Assembly (NCBI GenBank): GCA_013398055.1
Contig: VZRS01002622.1
Span: forward strand, 192,909-256,908
Source: Ifrita kowaldi
Lineage: Eukaryota; Chordata; Aves; Passeriformes; Cinclosomatidae
Reading direction: 5' to 3'
Length of the DNA: 64,000 bases
Part shown: positions 25,405 through 37,110 of the stretch, in pieces
Layout: every line of letters starts with the position of its first letter
Numbering within the stretch: the first letter of the stretch is position 1
Program-made: the position numbers and the translations under genes
The notes under the pieces: model-generated
Databases searched by the model: none
The model's input: only the letters and a program-made list of their open reading frames with translations
What the model was told of the DNA's origin: nothing

Positions 25405-28400
25405 GGTGCAGTGGAGGAATTTGTGCTACAAGCTTTTTTTTTTCTGCCTGGTACAATACCTATATCTAAAAATATGATTTAGAGCTCTGTTCTTTTCCAG
25501 CAAAGCAGAAAATATATGTATGCTTTACCTGCTCAACCCTGTTTCAATTCTATATAGCATTTCTTCCAGCTGACCTTTCCCAAGTTGGCATTTATGTTTT
25601 GAGGGATTCCCCTTGAATCCCTCACCCTTATTCTGCCTTCTTCTGTCATCATAAGGAGATGGCTAAGCCAGCATGGAGTGCTTTTCCCCCCTCAGACTAA
25701 GGCAGAAATAAAAGCTAGAAGTTGTGCTAAATGCTGTTACACAGATTGAATTTAGTGAAGACAAGGCCCCCCATGCCAGACAGTGTGGGGAACGAAGACT
25801 GAATGACGAAGGGCAGGATTTCCTGGGTGGAAACCCCTGTTCTTGATCTGCCTGCTTTTTCAGGGGGCTTGCAGCTGAGGCTGCTGTGGACGTGTTCACA
25901 GATGCAGGATGTGTGCACTGATGCACTCCTCAGCTATTCTGTGGGGTTCCACCCAAGGCCTCTCAGACCTCCTTGCCCAATCCTTCAGTGAATACTTCCA
26001 ACTATAGCTCAGCCCAGAGAACCTTCACATCCAAAGAAAGTCATCCCAAAGCTCTAAAATATTTCATTTGCCCCTTTTTATAGCAGGAGGAGAAAATATG
26101 CTCTTGTGTGGGATTTTTCCAGTGTGGGTGCTGATGGAACATACCCTGAGCCAAGAGCACTTTTACAACCCCAGCTCTGCCCAACGAAGCTAGTCTGAAT
26201 GGCTGTTTCAAAAGAACTATGAGAAATGTTTATGGGGTTTTTTGTTATTTTTTTTTAATTGCATCTGCTGTAGAGAACCTTCCCGTTGCCTGCCTCTGTT
26301 ATTGATATAAAGCTCTGTTAAGGTTTTCTAAATGTACAGTCTTTCACTTTTTATGTAGTAAGAATTAATTCTGATTGAATACTTTGCTTCACTGAACTGC
26401 AGATAAGATGAATGGGGAGCTGCTGGCTAAGAAAAGGCTCTCACAATGTGTTTTAGACCTCTGTGTCCCTGAGCACTTGATCTATTGATGGGTTTTGTAA
26501 TGCTGTTATCCTTATGATCTAGTTGCAGGATTTTACCTCACGCTGCAGAGCGCCTGCGGAAGAAAAAAGGGAGGAAAAAGTAGTGGTGACCCAGTTTTTC
26601 TCACGTGTGTGCACACGGAATGTCCCGGATGCCCTACAAGTCATTTTTGGTGGACAGTTTTCTTTGCACCAGCGTCGGGCTCAGAGTTTGTTACTCCTGC
26701 TGATGTTCTTGAGGCAAAAAGAAGCAGGACAGAGTGGATGGTATGCTCTGTGTTTGCAGCATATCCTGTAAAGTTTTTTTTTAAATATCTAGAGTTGTGG
26801 CCTTCATACTTGCAGTAGGTGAAACTGGGGTTTTAGGGCTGCTTTAGGAATGTGCTCAGATGTGTCTCTGGAGGCTTAATGCCCCTTGGTGTGAGCTGCG
26901 CAGAGTGAGGGAGAGAATTAATTTTAACAGTTCTCTTTAAAAAAGTGTGGTGGCTAACCCTCAAAATCCTAATGCTGAAATTGCATTTATCTTCTTCCAA
27001 ATGCTTTCTCAAACCGTAAGCTTAGTATTTGCTTGGAGGGAAACCAGAGATACTTTTAACTGGAAGAGACCAGGCTGCAGGAAAGGGGCATTTAGCCCAG
27101 GACCATGAGCATTTAGTGCTGCTTCTTGGCTCCAGCCTCCCTGAAGGGAATGAAAGGCAACTTACTGGCTTTGTCCTTGTACCATTGCAGCAACACAGTG
27201 CCAGTGACAGCCTCATTACCTCCTGGAGTTCTCCCAGCCTAAACATTTCTTTAAAACAGATACCTACAGGGCCAGATTCCAAGTTGGGTACCACTTCTTA
27301 TTAGATACACACCCATATGGATAATTTACATTTCAGGCACTCTCCTTATACATTATTCTTGACTAAGCAACTGATACAAAATCCAAGATATTAATTACTA
27401 GCATGATATCCAAAATCTGTACAAATAATGAACGTTTTGGTCTTACAAGAAATCTGGTCTCATTTCACCGGCAGAGGCTATACTGATTTGGAACCCACTG
27501 TGCAACGTGTGTGGAAAATTACGCATGACAGGCATAAAGTAAGGTCCTGTTCAGGCTGACAGCAATTGCCATTTATACCAGTGACGACAAAGTCACAAGG
27601 CTGAGTGTCTGTAAAAATTATTGTTACTTTTTCTGTCAGATATAAATTGCAGTTGATACCTACCTCGATGCCTTCAACAAGTTTTCACAGCTGGCATGCA
27701 CATACACATATATCAGTCCTTCCTGGTAACTGGCTGGTTGCCAAAGTAGCTGAATACAGTCACAGCCCTGTTTGAATTTGGACACACGCCTTGCATCCTC
27801 TGAGATGCTAAATAAGTCACGAGCAGTTGCAAGAGTCAAACTAGTATTTATCCACCCTCTTGAAAACTGTTCTTGGAGGTCTTCAAAACTTCCCAGCTTC
27901 TGCTTGTGGGTTTCCTGTAGGACTTCTTGCAGGGGGCAGAAGACTGCTACACAGTAATCCTGAGGTAGTGCTGTGAGAGACTAGTATCTTCACTAATGTT
28001 TTAGAGAAGGTTGGTTGCAAAGCTGCACATCATTGTTTTTTGGTTTTGTTTACGTTTTGTTTTGGTTCTTTTTGCCTCAATAAATTGATGCTATCTGGTG
28101 TTAAGGTAGATGGCCAACAAGAAAGACCTGTCAGGGGTCATCGGCTTGCCTGGCCTTCCCTTCAACAGCAGGGGCCTGAAACATCCAGCTTTGGTGGGTC
28201 AGGACATTGGGGGAGTTACATGAACTGCCTGGCTGGTCTCTGTGCTCTTTAGACAGAAGTACTTAAAACTAAAATCAGAGGATGAGGATCACTGGCATAA
28301 ATCTCTGTCATAGGCATGACCTTTACCTGTAGTAGCTGCCCTTGTTACAGAAAATACAGTACGGATGTACCGTACCACAAAACCAGACGTGTTTGAATAT

Positions 28401-28720
28401 GTTTCACAGTTGATGCTTGCCAATATAGATGGTTCTTTCTCATATAGACATCAGCCTTTGAAATTAAAGAGAGCTGAATGAGCTTTTCTTGTAAAGGGGG
28501 CATTTTTTACCTCCCTTCTGTAGGGCTTCCATAGTTTCTAATTAAACGCATGTTAAGCTAGAGCAAGAAAAAAGTCTCTTTTCTTTGTGGCTATTTATTG
28601 TGATTATCTATTTTCAAGCAACTTGAAATAGATGAAAATTACTGAGACTGCATAAAGGCATTTTGCTCTTTTGTGAAATTTCATGGAATTTGGCCTGTGG
28701 GTTTAAGAAACCCGTAACAC

Positions 28721-28735
28721 GCACACACACACACC
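28721..28735 (+). repeat. Short CA microsatellite
   Basis: gcacacacacacacc, six to seven CA units in otherwise unremarkable AT-rich DNA. Confidence 0.85.
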
Positions 28736-31700
28736 CTGGGATTGCACTGGCTGTATTTCCACAAAAAAATTAAGCTAAGAAGGTCAAGCTGTGTTTAGCC
28801 CTGAGGTCGAATATGACACATTGGAAAATGTGCCTCTGTTCTTGGTTTACTTCTAAATGAAAAATATTATTTGTTTCTAACTTCCAACAATTCCTAGCAC
28901 TGAAGTGTTTCCCTACTTTATTTAAGGTTTTCTGCAATTAGAAGAAAATGAATAATGCAAAAATGGAATTGCAAATTAATAGGTTGAATTTATGGTGCTA
29001 AAAATGAGGCTGCATTATGAATTATTCATGTATACCTGAATGAGCACTATCTTTTCTTAAAACATTTGTGAGGTCCAGAAGATACAGAGTCTCTTTTCTC
29101 ACCAAAATATTCTTGTTTGGTAGCCAAAAATAACAGCATCAAAATCATATGAGAATAATAAAAAAAATCTCAGATGAAATAGGTTTTATGAGTCATAGTC
29201 ATTAAATATGTAGAAACACAATGGTTTGTTTTAAATACAGACTAAATTTGAAAGAAAAAAACAGTCTAAATATTATACAAATCAATGTGGATATTAGTCT
29301 TTGTAGAAAGGAAATGTTGTTAGAGGGTGACATGAATTATTTGTTCAGAAACTTGCATTAGAAGATGTTTAAAAAAGCTCAGCATATTTTATAAAAGGGC
29401 AGAAAGCATATTCCAGCACAACTAGCTGAATGAAATTGCTAGGTTTGGGATTCAAGTGCCCTGAGGACATCTGCTCAGTGCTCAGCTTCTGCAGTTCTTC
29501 ACGTTGTTGTCTATGGCTGGAGGCTCCAGAACCACAGGAAGACCTGGCAGAGGTGCCATACTGAGTCCTGACTTCTGTCCTTCAGATCCCAAAGGGAAAA
29601 TATTTAGCACTACAAGAATGTGACACGTGGATGTAGGTGTACTGACAGACCATCTTTATGTCTCTTTTTAGCAGGAAGATCCTGTTAATTAGTCACCAGG
29701 CAAATCCAGAGGTCCCTGCCTGAGGTGCTCCCCTCTAGTTAGAGCTCTCTTCCAGGGCTCCAGACCTGAGTGATGTGGTGATGCTATCTCTGTGAACTCA
29801 CGGAGGAGGCAAAAGGCCTAGAGCTTTCTCCTGTTCTCTTTCGCCTAGGTGTGGATGATTCCTAAGTTTACTTGTAGAGAGAAAAGTGGGCTCAAACCCT
29901 AATGCTTTCTAAATCACCATTTAGGTTTCTCCTATTTAAAGCTGGATCAGCCTTACAGTCCTTTGGGTAGCCTCTGCGGATGCTGGGCATGTTTAAACCA
30001 GCTTTCTGAGAAGTGAAAATGCCAAATATACTATGAGTTTTCTTTCCAGTAAGTGTCTCCAGCTTCTATTCCTCTGTAACCCCCTCCTTTGGGGCAGAGC
30101 GACTCAGTACTGCTAGTGGTAATGAGCAGACCATTTTGATTGATGAGCACTTCACACTGATCCTGTGATGCTGGGGTAAAGAGCACAGACAATTCCTGGG
30201 GTGCAGGCTAAAAATGTGCTTCACTCAAACCTCTTTCTTCACACTGGTAAAGGGAAAGGAAAAAAATGGGTGTGAGGTTAAATACTGTTCCTCTTTCAGG
30301 TTCTAGCTTTTAGATGCATCCTTTTCATTAATAAATATCACTCTGTTTCAGTGGTTATCAATGCAGTTAGAGCACACCAGGCTTTTGTCTGTGCTGGAGT
30401 CCCAGTTTTCCAGGTGCTGGGCAGTGAATGCCAAATAGTTTAAAGCCTAGTGAAGCCAAGACGCTATGAATGGACAGAGCAAACTGCTGAAAAGAAAGGA
30501 GAAACATGAATGGAAAAAGTAGCTGTGGGAACAGATGTACATTTGCAGGCCAGAAGCAAAAGTAATTAAGAGGCTTTGAATGATTTGTAATTCTTGCATA
30601 CAAACATCACCTCTCTAACTTGCTTTGCTCACTTTCTCCCTAGATGTCAGCATGTGGCACATCAGATGGACACTCAAGTAGAATTTTGTGTAAAAGGAAT
30701 TAGAGGAAAATAAATATTCTATTTGTTACATCTGGGAGACTCTTTACATCTGTTTTTGCAAACACTTATTAACAGGAGGTTTTCCAAGTGGGGAGAATTT
30801 GGTTGATGATAAGATACTGCTCTGTCAACATCACAGGATTTGAAGAACAGCTGCTGGTTGTATTTGAAGCTGGAAGTGCGGGAGAGAAGTAGTGTTAGCT
30901 CTGGACTGGTAACTGCTGAGAAAAGCAGTAATTTCTAAATCACTCTTCTTCTAAAATGTGGTGGCTTTGCATTAGAGACACTAACTCTGAAACGTCTCGG
31001 TGCCTTTTTCCCCTTTTGTAATACTAACCCATTTACAAGACACTGGCTATGGCTTCTTTTTCTCTCTCCTCTTTCTGTCGTGATGTTTGTCAGTGCTTTT
31101 ACAGCCTTTGGCAGCTTCCCAGCCAGAGCAGGTTCCCTGCCAACAGGCTCCTCTCACGGCAGCTCGTTTTATAAAGGGCTGACTGCTTTGATGGATGATA
31201 AGGCTAAGGAGAAAGAAGAAACAAGGGATTTTTTTTTCAAAATATATTTTTAAGGAAAAAGTCCCTCTCACTTGCATCTGAAAGATACATTGTAAATAGA
31301 ATCAGTCCAAACCTTGCAAGCTTTTATCAAGAGGGAGCCCATCAGGGGTGAAAGCTGTTCCCGTGGTGCTCTGCGTGTGATACTGGGTGTGGGAGGTGGA
31401 AACATTAAGGCAGGAAAGGTTAGGACACAAAGGAGAGCAAATTAGAATCCTAGGCTATGAGAGAAAAACACAGTGAGTGGAGAGAAGCAAATAATAATCG
31501 GTCAAGGGAGAAAACTGAAATAAAGAATGAAAGAAGCTGAAAAGCAGAAGTAGAAACAAAAATGGTCTGTAAGCAGAAGAGAAGCTGAAGAGAAGTGCTG
31601 GAGGAAAGCAAGGTTGGTATATATGCAGCTATGTATGCACACTTGGTAGAGGAATAAGGAAGAGCTGAAGCCAGGATGAAAAATAAATCATTAGAAAAGA

Positions 31701-32428
31701 TTAAAAAAACTTTTTGCTGACCTCCCTTCTCATCAGTCCAGCTGATATCTCTCAATGTTGAATTTAATATTGATGTTTAGTTCTGCAGGTATCTGATTGA
31801 GCCTCAAAGGCCTTGATTATACCCATCTTGTGGAGATTTGCCTCAGTGCTCATAATTATTGCAGACACAGAAGGAAATACATGTTTTGAATCAGCCCAGT
31901 GTTTCCTTCATTTTGTGTGTCCTGGCTGGACTCTGATGTTGGCAACTATTCCACCTTTGCCCACCTTACCTTATCTTACCTTAACACATATGTTGTTTAT
32001 CAGCTATTCACACCTTAAGAACCTCTAGTGCAATGTGAACATCTCCTGTGGATTATGTTTCACATCCTCTGGCTGTAGAGGGTAGAAACATAAAATGACA
32101 TGTTCCCTTGGTGTCCATGTGATCTTTCCTCAGCATCAATATGTCACTTCATTTCCTTGCTCATTCCAACAAAACCTCTCATATGAGTGCAATTACTGAG
32201 GAGCATGTAAATTGTAATTTAAGGGAGAGACCTCCACAGATGTCTTGGCAGGAGCAAACCCGTCCTATATGCCTGTACGCTTGGGTAAAGCTCTCTTGGG
32301 CCTCAGAGTCCAGACTGCTCATTACAAACACTGCATTTACAATTGCCTTTTCCAGAGGAAATGTGCAGCATATTAATGGCTACTTTGTTAAGACTTTTTT
32401 CCTCTTTTTTTTTTCTTTTCCCCCCAGC

Positions 32429-32491
32429 TGCTGCAGGCATCTCCAGCGGACCAGGGCCCACGGCCATTCCTGCTGGCCACAGGCAGGCAGC
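32429..32491 (+). repeat. Left arm of a 63-bp inverted repeat
   Basis: This GC-rich 63-bp segment begins tgctgcaggcatctccag. Its reverse complement recurs at 32798-32860 with five mismatches (about 92% identity) and no gaps. The arms are 306 bp apart. I do not recognise the sequence as a known repeat. Confidence 0.9.
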
Positions 32492-32797
32492 TATCATTAA
32501 TTTAAGGTAACTCTTAAGTTAGTAGTAATAAGGTAACTAGTAATAGGGTAATTCTGCCTTTTGAACACCTTTCTTATTTATGCCTGTAGCTCTTGGGGCA
32601 TTCCCGTCCCATGCACACTTACTGCAATAGCACAGACAAGTGCTCTCTGAAAATGATGCATCAAGTCTTCTCTATTTCACAGTAAATTTTCTGTCTTTCT
32701 TGGATACCACTTGTGGTGTTCTCTGTTTCCACACCAAGTCAGTGGTGTTGCCTATCTTCCTGCAGCAGGCTGTGCTGTGGAGGTTGGCACAGGCTCC

Positions 32798-32860
32798 GCT
32801 GCCTGCCCGCGGCCAGCAGGAATGGCCGTGGGCCCGGCTCCACTGGAGATGCCTGCAGCA
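32798..32860 (-). repeat. Right arm of the 63-bp inverted repeat
   Basis: This is the inverted partner of 32429-32491, ending ggagatgcctgcagca. Four of the five differences are single changes at or next to CpG or purine pairs. A transcript across both arms could fold into a 63-bp stem. Confidence 0.9.
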
Positions 32861-33441
32861 CAAGAAGGGAGCAATTCCAGTAGAGAGTGATTGAACTGGG
32901 TTGAGGCAAGCTGCACCTTTAAAGCACAGTGATGTCTGAGTGTTTGTGGTGAATCTGGAAAAAGGTCCTATTTTTGTTTGGTTTTTGGGGTTTTTTCTCC
33001 CCTTGGTTACTGGTTGCACTTACTGTTACCCTGATTAGATAACGTGTTTATACCTCAGCCTGGTTTGACTCTTGTTACCCCTACCTTCAAGGCTCTGTCC
33101 CTGCTTCTGTCTTTGATCTAGCCTCGTTTACAAACCAGTTTCCTTATGATATAGACAGAACTTTTGAGGTTTAATCTGCTTAGCCACAATTGAGGTTCTA
33201 TGGGACATAAGCACTGACCTGGGCTCTGGACTTTTCAAAACTAGCCCTCAGATTCCAGTGAAGGTGGCAGGTGCTCTCCATTTCATGTTGAAATGCAGGC
33301 ATTCCAGCCTAATTTCTGAGTTGCAAATGCATGCAGATCCTTCTCATCACTGCCTGGGTGCTGGAAGAATCATGTCTTCTGGGATTATGCAGACTTCAGT
33401 TTCAATGGGTTTGATGTGAGCATCTAATCTGACCTCCTATA

Positions 33442-33474
33442 CTTCAGGCTTACTCCTATAGAGTAAGCCTGAAG
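33442..33474. repeat. Perfect 14-bp hairpin
   Basis: cttcaggcttactc (33442-33455), loop ctata, then gagtaagcctgaag (33461-33474), exact reverse complement. No other structure surrounds it. Confidence 0.9.
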
Positions 33475-35054
33475 GTCATGAAAATAATGTAAATGAGTTT
33501 AAAAAATATAAGAGTAAAAGAGAAATAAATGAATTTTAAAAATTCTAAAAGTGAAATCCAATGCATTCTGCCTGTGCTTATTTTGTGAATCTTTGCTTCC
33601 TCTATCAATCAAAAAGAGATTAAACTTCCTCACTTGCTTAATACTTGGTTAAACATTATACAGTCCATTGGCTCCCGATAAATGTGTCCCCAATTACATG
33701 GGACTTCTACTAATAGAACTTGAGCTAAGTAGTAGTCATTAGAGTAAATCAAATACCCCAGTAAAGTGACCTCAGCTGAAGTTAGGTGCAGTGCAATCAT
33801 GGCCCTCAGGGCATGTGGCTTGATTGCTTACAGCCTTGCATGTTTCTTTCTATAAGTGCCATTTTCTAAATGAAAACTGTCTTCTTTCTTTTTTTTTTTT
33901 CTTTTTTCCTGTGGATCCTTTCAATTCATAATGAAGAACCTCAAGTACTTTTTGAAGCCTCCTTGAGGGAATTCTATTTTTACTGGATTTTAAAAAGGGA
34001 AATAAATGGGAAAACAGGGAGAATTACTGTGTTTCATCTTGCTCACCAAAATCTCACCTTGTTTGAACTCAGCAGTCAGAATGTATTCAAACATTACAGA
34101 AGCAGAAAGTGTTCAAGTTTGTGGAATAATAGCCTTAAAAAATTCAGAGTGCTAAATATTGGATGAATAGCTGAATGAAAATTCCAGACCTAGAATGCGG
34201 AAAGATTAGTCAAACTTCCCAAAGGAAATGTAGCTTGAGCAGCTACGCTGTCTTTCTAAGCTGCATATCCCTCCTCCCCCAGGTGTAATTTTTGAACCCA
34301 CCAGTCTCTTGAGCAGATCAGATGGAAGCATGGGGTTTCAAAAGACATGGAGTTGTTCCAAGTTCTGTGGAGGTGGTTAGTCGGAGGGGAGGAACAAAGA
34401 GGCTCTGCAGGAGGATAGAAGCTTCTCCACGCAGCACATGGGGCTCAAACCCCCTGCAGCAGGCACTGCCCTCAGTTCAGCAGCCAGCAGGGAGCTGGAC
34501 AGGGTGGGGGGATGTGGAGAGAGCCAGGTGTGTTTGGGGTAGCTCCAGGGTGCCACTGTGGTGGGGGACCACAGGCTGGAGGTGGTGTGCTGTGACCAGG
34601 AGGGTGCATGGGCTGTAGAACATCAACCACCAGGAAAACAGCTTCATTAATCTTGTTGGGAATGGAACAACTTCTCAGTGCTGTGTGAAGGAAGGGAAAG
34701 AGAGAAAGAATCTCTGTGCGTTTATATGAACAATTTTCACGTGTAGTTCAATACCCAAGAATGCAAAACATTACTTGAGCCCTCCTCAGCCCCTTCCCTG
34801 ATTCTGCTAAGAAAGTAAGTGTCAGGAAGAAACTGGGCTGTTAGAGCAGAGCAGGCAGGACTGGGGAGGCACAACTGGGACTATGCAGGAGGCACCCAGG
34901 AAGGCCTGGGCACTGCAGCTCAGTGTGGTGCTCCTCGGACACTGCCTGTGCTGTGCTGGCCCCATCGCTGCCACCGGTCAGCTGGTTCCACAGAGGATCA
35001 CTTGGTGCCACAATCAAGACCTGTAACTACATCAAGATTTTTCTTGAAAATCTA

Positions 35055-35138
35055 TTTTTTTGTGGTTGTTGGGGGTTTTGTTTTGTTTGGGGTTTTTGGG
35101 TTTGTTTTTTTTTTAGTTTGTTTGGCTTTTTTTCAGGG
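35055..35138 (+). repeat. T/G-rich low-complexity tract
   Basis: About 80 bp consist almost only of T and G, ending in a pyrimidine run and cag at 35138. The long open frames crossing it come from this composition and are not genes. A similar shorter tract is at 21944-21982. Confidence 0.8.
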
Positions 35139-36519
35139 CAAGATGCTGCTGCTGAGCAGAACAAGATGTCTTCCAGTTACAGCTGTTCCTGTAGAAGCTC
35201 TGTCCGGTGATGTTTTGTTTATCTTCCTTGTGAGGATTGTGAGAAGGGAACCAAAAATACCAAGCAAGCTCTGCTTTAAGGGATAACCTCTATGATATTT
35301 CTCCTTTTGCATCAGAAATGTGCAAATAGAAAATGACAGCATTATTTTCCTTTGCTTCTTTTCTTGCTGCAGTATGCTGTCTCCCCTGCCTGGCATACTG
35401 ATTTGCTTGAGAATCCAGGCAGCAAGTTGGTGGAGAAAAAAAATCATTAAGTACACACAGGCTTTGCTCACCACTGTATCATGACTGGACTCCTACTAGC
35501 ACCTAATATTTTTTCCCCCAGATCTCGAAGTACTTCATGTATAAAATAGTGTCCAATTTCAACAATTTCTTTATTTTTTCAATCTTTGAACAAAGAGAAT
35601 GACTGAAATATATTTCACAAATCATCTCATGGATGTCTCAGAGATCTTTCTTGTCCTTATGTGTGCCACACAGCTCTTTCTCAAGCACTTTTGCATACTT
35701 GAGACAGCATGTTACAGTGCCAGGATATTCTGGTTGTAAGGCCTTTCTTTATTTAAACTGAACTTTGTCAGTGGCAATAAAGCTTTATGCTAACCTTGAA
35801 ATCATCAGGAGAGTAGCCTAGAAGTTTTAAGTTAAATTAAAATTATGTTTGTGCTCTTTTGTGTTGGAGCTCTTATTTCTGAGCTTGGGAGGTGTAGTCA
35901 AGCTTGCCTCTGGTGTGAAATTTTTAAAAAATATGCAGTCCAGACAGAACTATAAAATGTTTGGGGAAGGAGTAGATTTGACACAGATCTCCAGAGGTGA
36001 GTCAATCCATAAAGAAAGATGTTGAAATTTCCTTACAGGAGAGAGAATTTAGTTCTTTTAGGATATAACATTGGTGATGCAGACCCTGACGCAAGATTCG
36101 CCCAGCGCAGAGTGCTGTTTCTGACAGTGTCCATAGGTGAAGACCTATGGAACAGTCCGAGCAAGACAGGCACGTGTGATACTTGATGTTCTCCCAGCCT
36201 TCATGTGTTTGAACTCAGAGTCTTCATGGCTAGATGCGGTCCCAGGGCAGTTGCCCTCTGTGAGAATATGTCCAGCCTTCCCTCGAAGCCACAAAAACTT
36301 GTATTACCTGTACAAGCCCTTTGTTGAGGAGCTCCTGCTGCTCTTTTTGCTGTTATTTTGGCTCCTTCAAGCTTCAACTGATGGCGCCCTCTTGCTGGTA
36401 CTGTTAGAGAAGCAGACAATCAGTCTTTTTGCAGATTTTTTTTTCTATACCCAGAAGTCACCTCTTTCACAGAGTGATGTGTCCTACCTCACTCATTTGT
36501 TCCTTGTACAGCAACTTTC

Positions 36520-37110
36520 TCTACCTTTGATCTTCTCTTTTTCCTTTGTCTGAACATTTGCCAGTTCTGCTATAAAGCTTTTGAGGGATTTTATTGCTCA
36601 GTAGTATATGATTCCTCTGCAATTTTTCACGGTTGGTGCTAGTCCTTACTATCCCGAATACCTTAGTATTCTTGATAAGCTTTCTCACTTCACCCTTTTC
36701 TAAATTTTCCATAAATACACTGAACAGAACAGACCCCTCCTGAACTGTTGCTTACTCTTCACTGAGAAAATGTTGCTACTGTATTTCCTAACTGGGCAAA
36801 GACCTTCCGTGGATGCTTGGTTTCTTCTAATGCTTTGGAAGATGCTTCTGAAAATCAAGGCATTCAGTGAGACCAAATTACTCTTACCTTCAGATTTGTG
36901 GATTCCTTTGCAGTTCTCCAGGGAGAGCAAGAAAGATCTCATTATAAAAGCCCTACTAAATCTCTGTACTCTGATCATCTCAAGTAGCTTGTGCTTCTCT
37001 AGTTGGCCACTAATTTTCACTAGTACAATTCCTCCTAACTGCCTTGGTTCAAAGGTCAGGCTACTTTTCCCATATTGCTTCTGGTGACTTTTTAGGAATT
37101 GGTGTCACTT
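36520..37110 (-). mobile_element. CR1 reverse-transcriptase fragment, antisense
   Basis: The minus strand reads QEGSVLFSVFMENLEKGEVR, then KLIKNTKVFGIV, then REKLQRN. This parallels the CR1 series 'PQGSVLGPVLFN.FINDLE.G', 'KFADDTKLFG', 'IQRD'. The catalytic FADD is replaced by IKNT, so it is inactive. Toward 37100 the + strand caaaggtcaggctactttt corresponds to antisense of the upstream 'YRPVSLT' motif. Indels break the frame between the pieces. Confidence 0.7.

Larger units (their letters stand above)
19166..32428. other. Gene-free stretch, 13 kb
   Basis: Only short simple repeats (21944, 25358, 28721) are visible. 28500-29450 is markedly AT-rich and free of recognisable repeats, the kind of sequence in which conserved noncoding elements can sit, but conservation cannot be judged from one sequence. 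Confidence 0.6.
32861..36519. other. Gene-free stretch
   Basis: It holds the hairpin at 33442 and the T/G tract at 35055. The GC-richer patch 34320-34620 has an open frame of 98 codons but no recognisable protein. Confidence 0.6.

Noticed and set aside
34320..34620. Possible exon or CR1 piece in a GC-richer patch
   Set aside because: I could not match it to CR1 or to a protein, and the open frame is short.
34819..35286. 155-codon open frame
   Set aside because: It crosses a T/G-rich low-complexity tract that lacks stops; the phenylalanine/valine/glycine-rich middle is an artefact of that tract.
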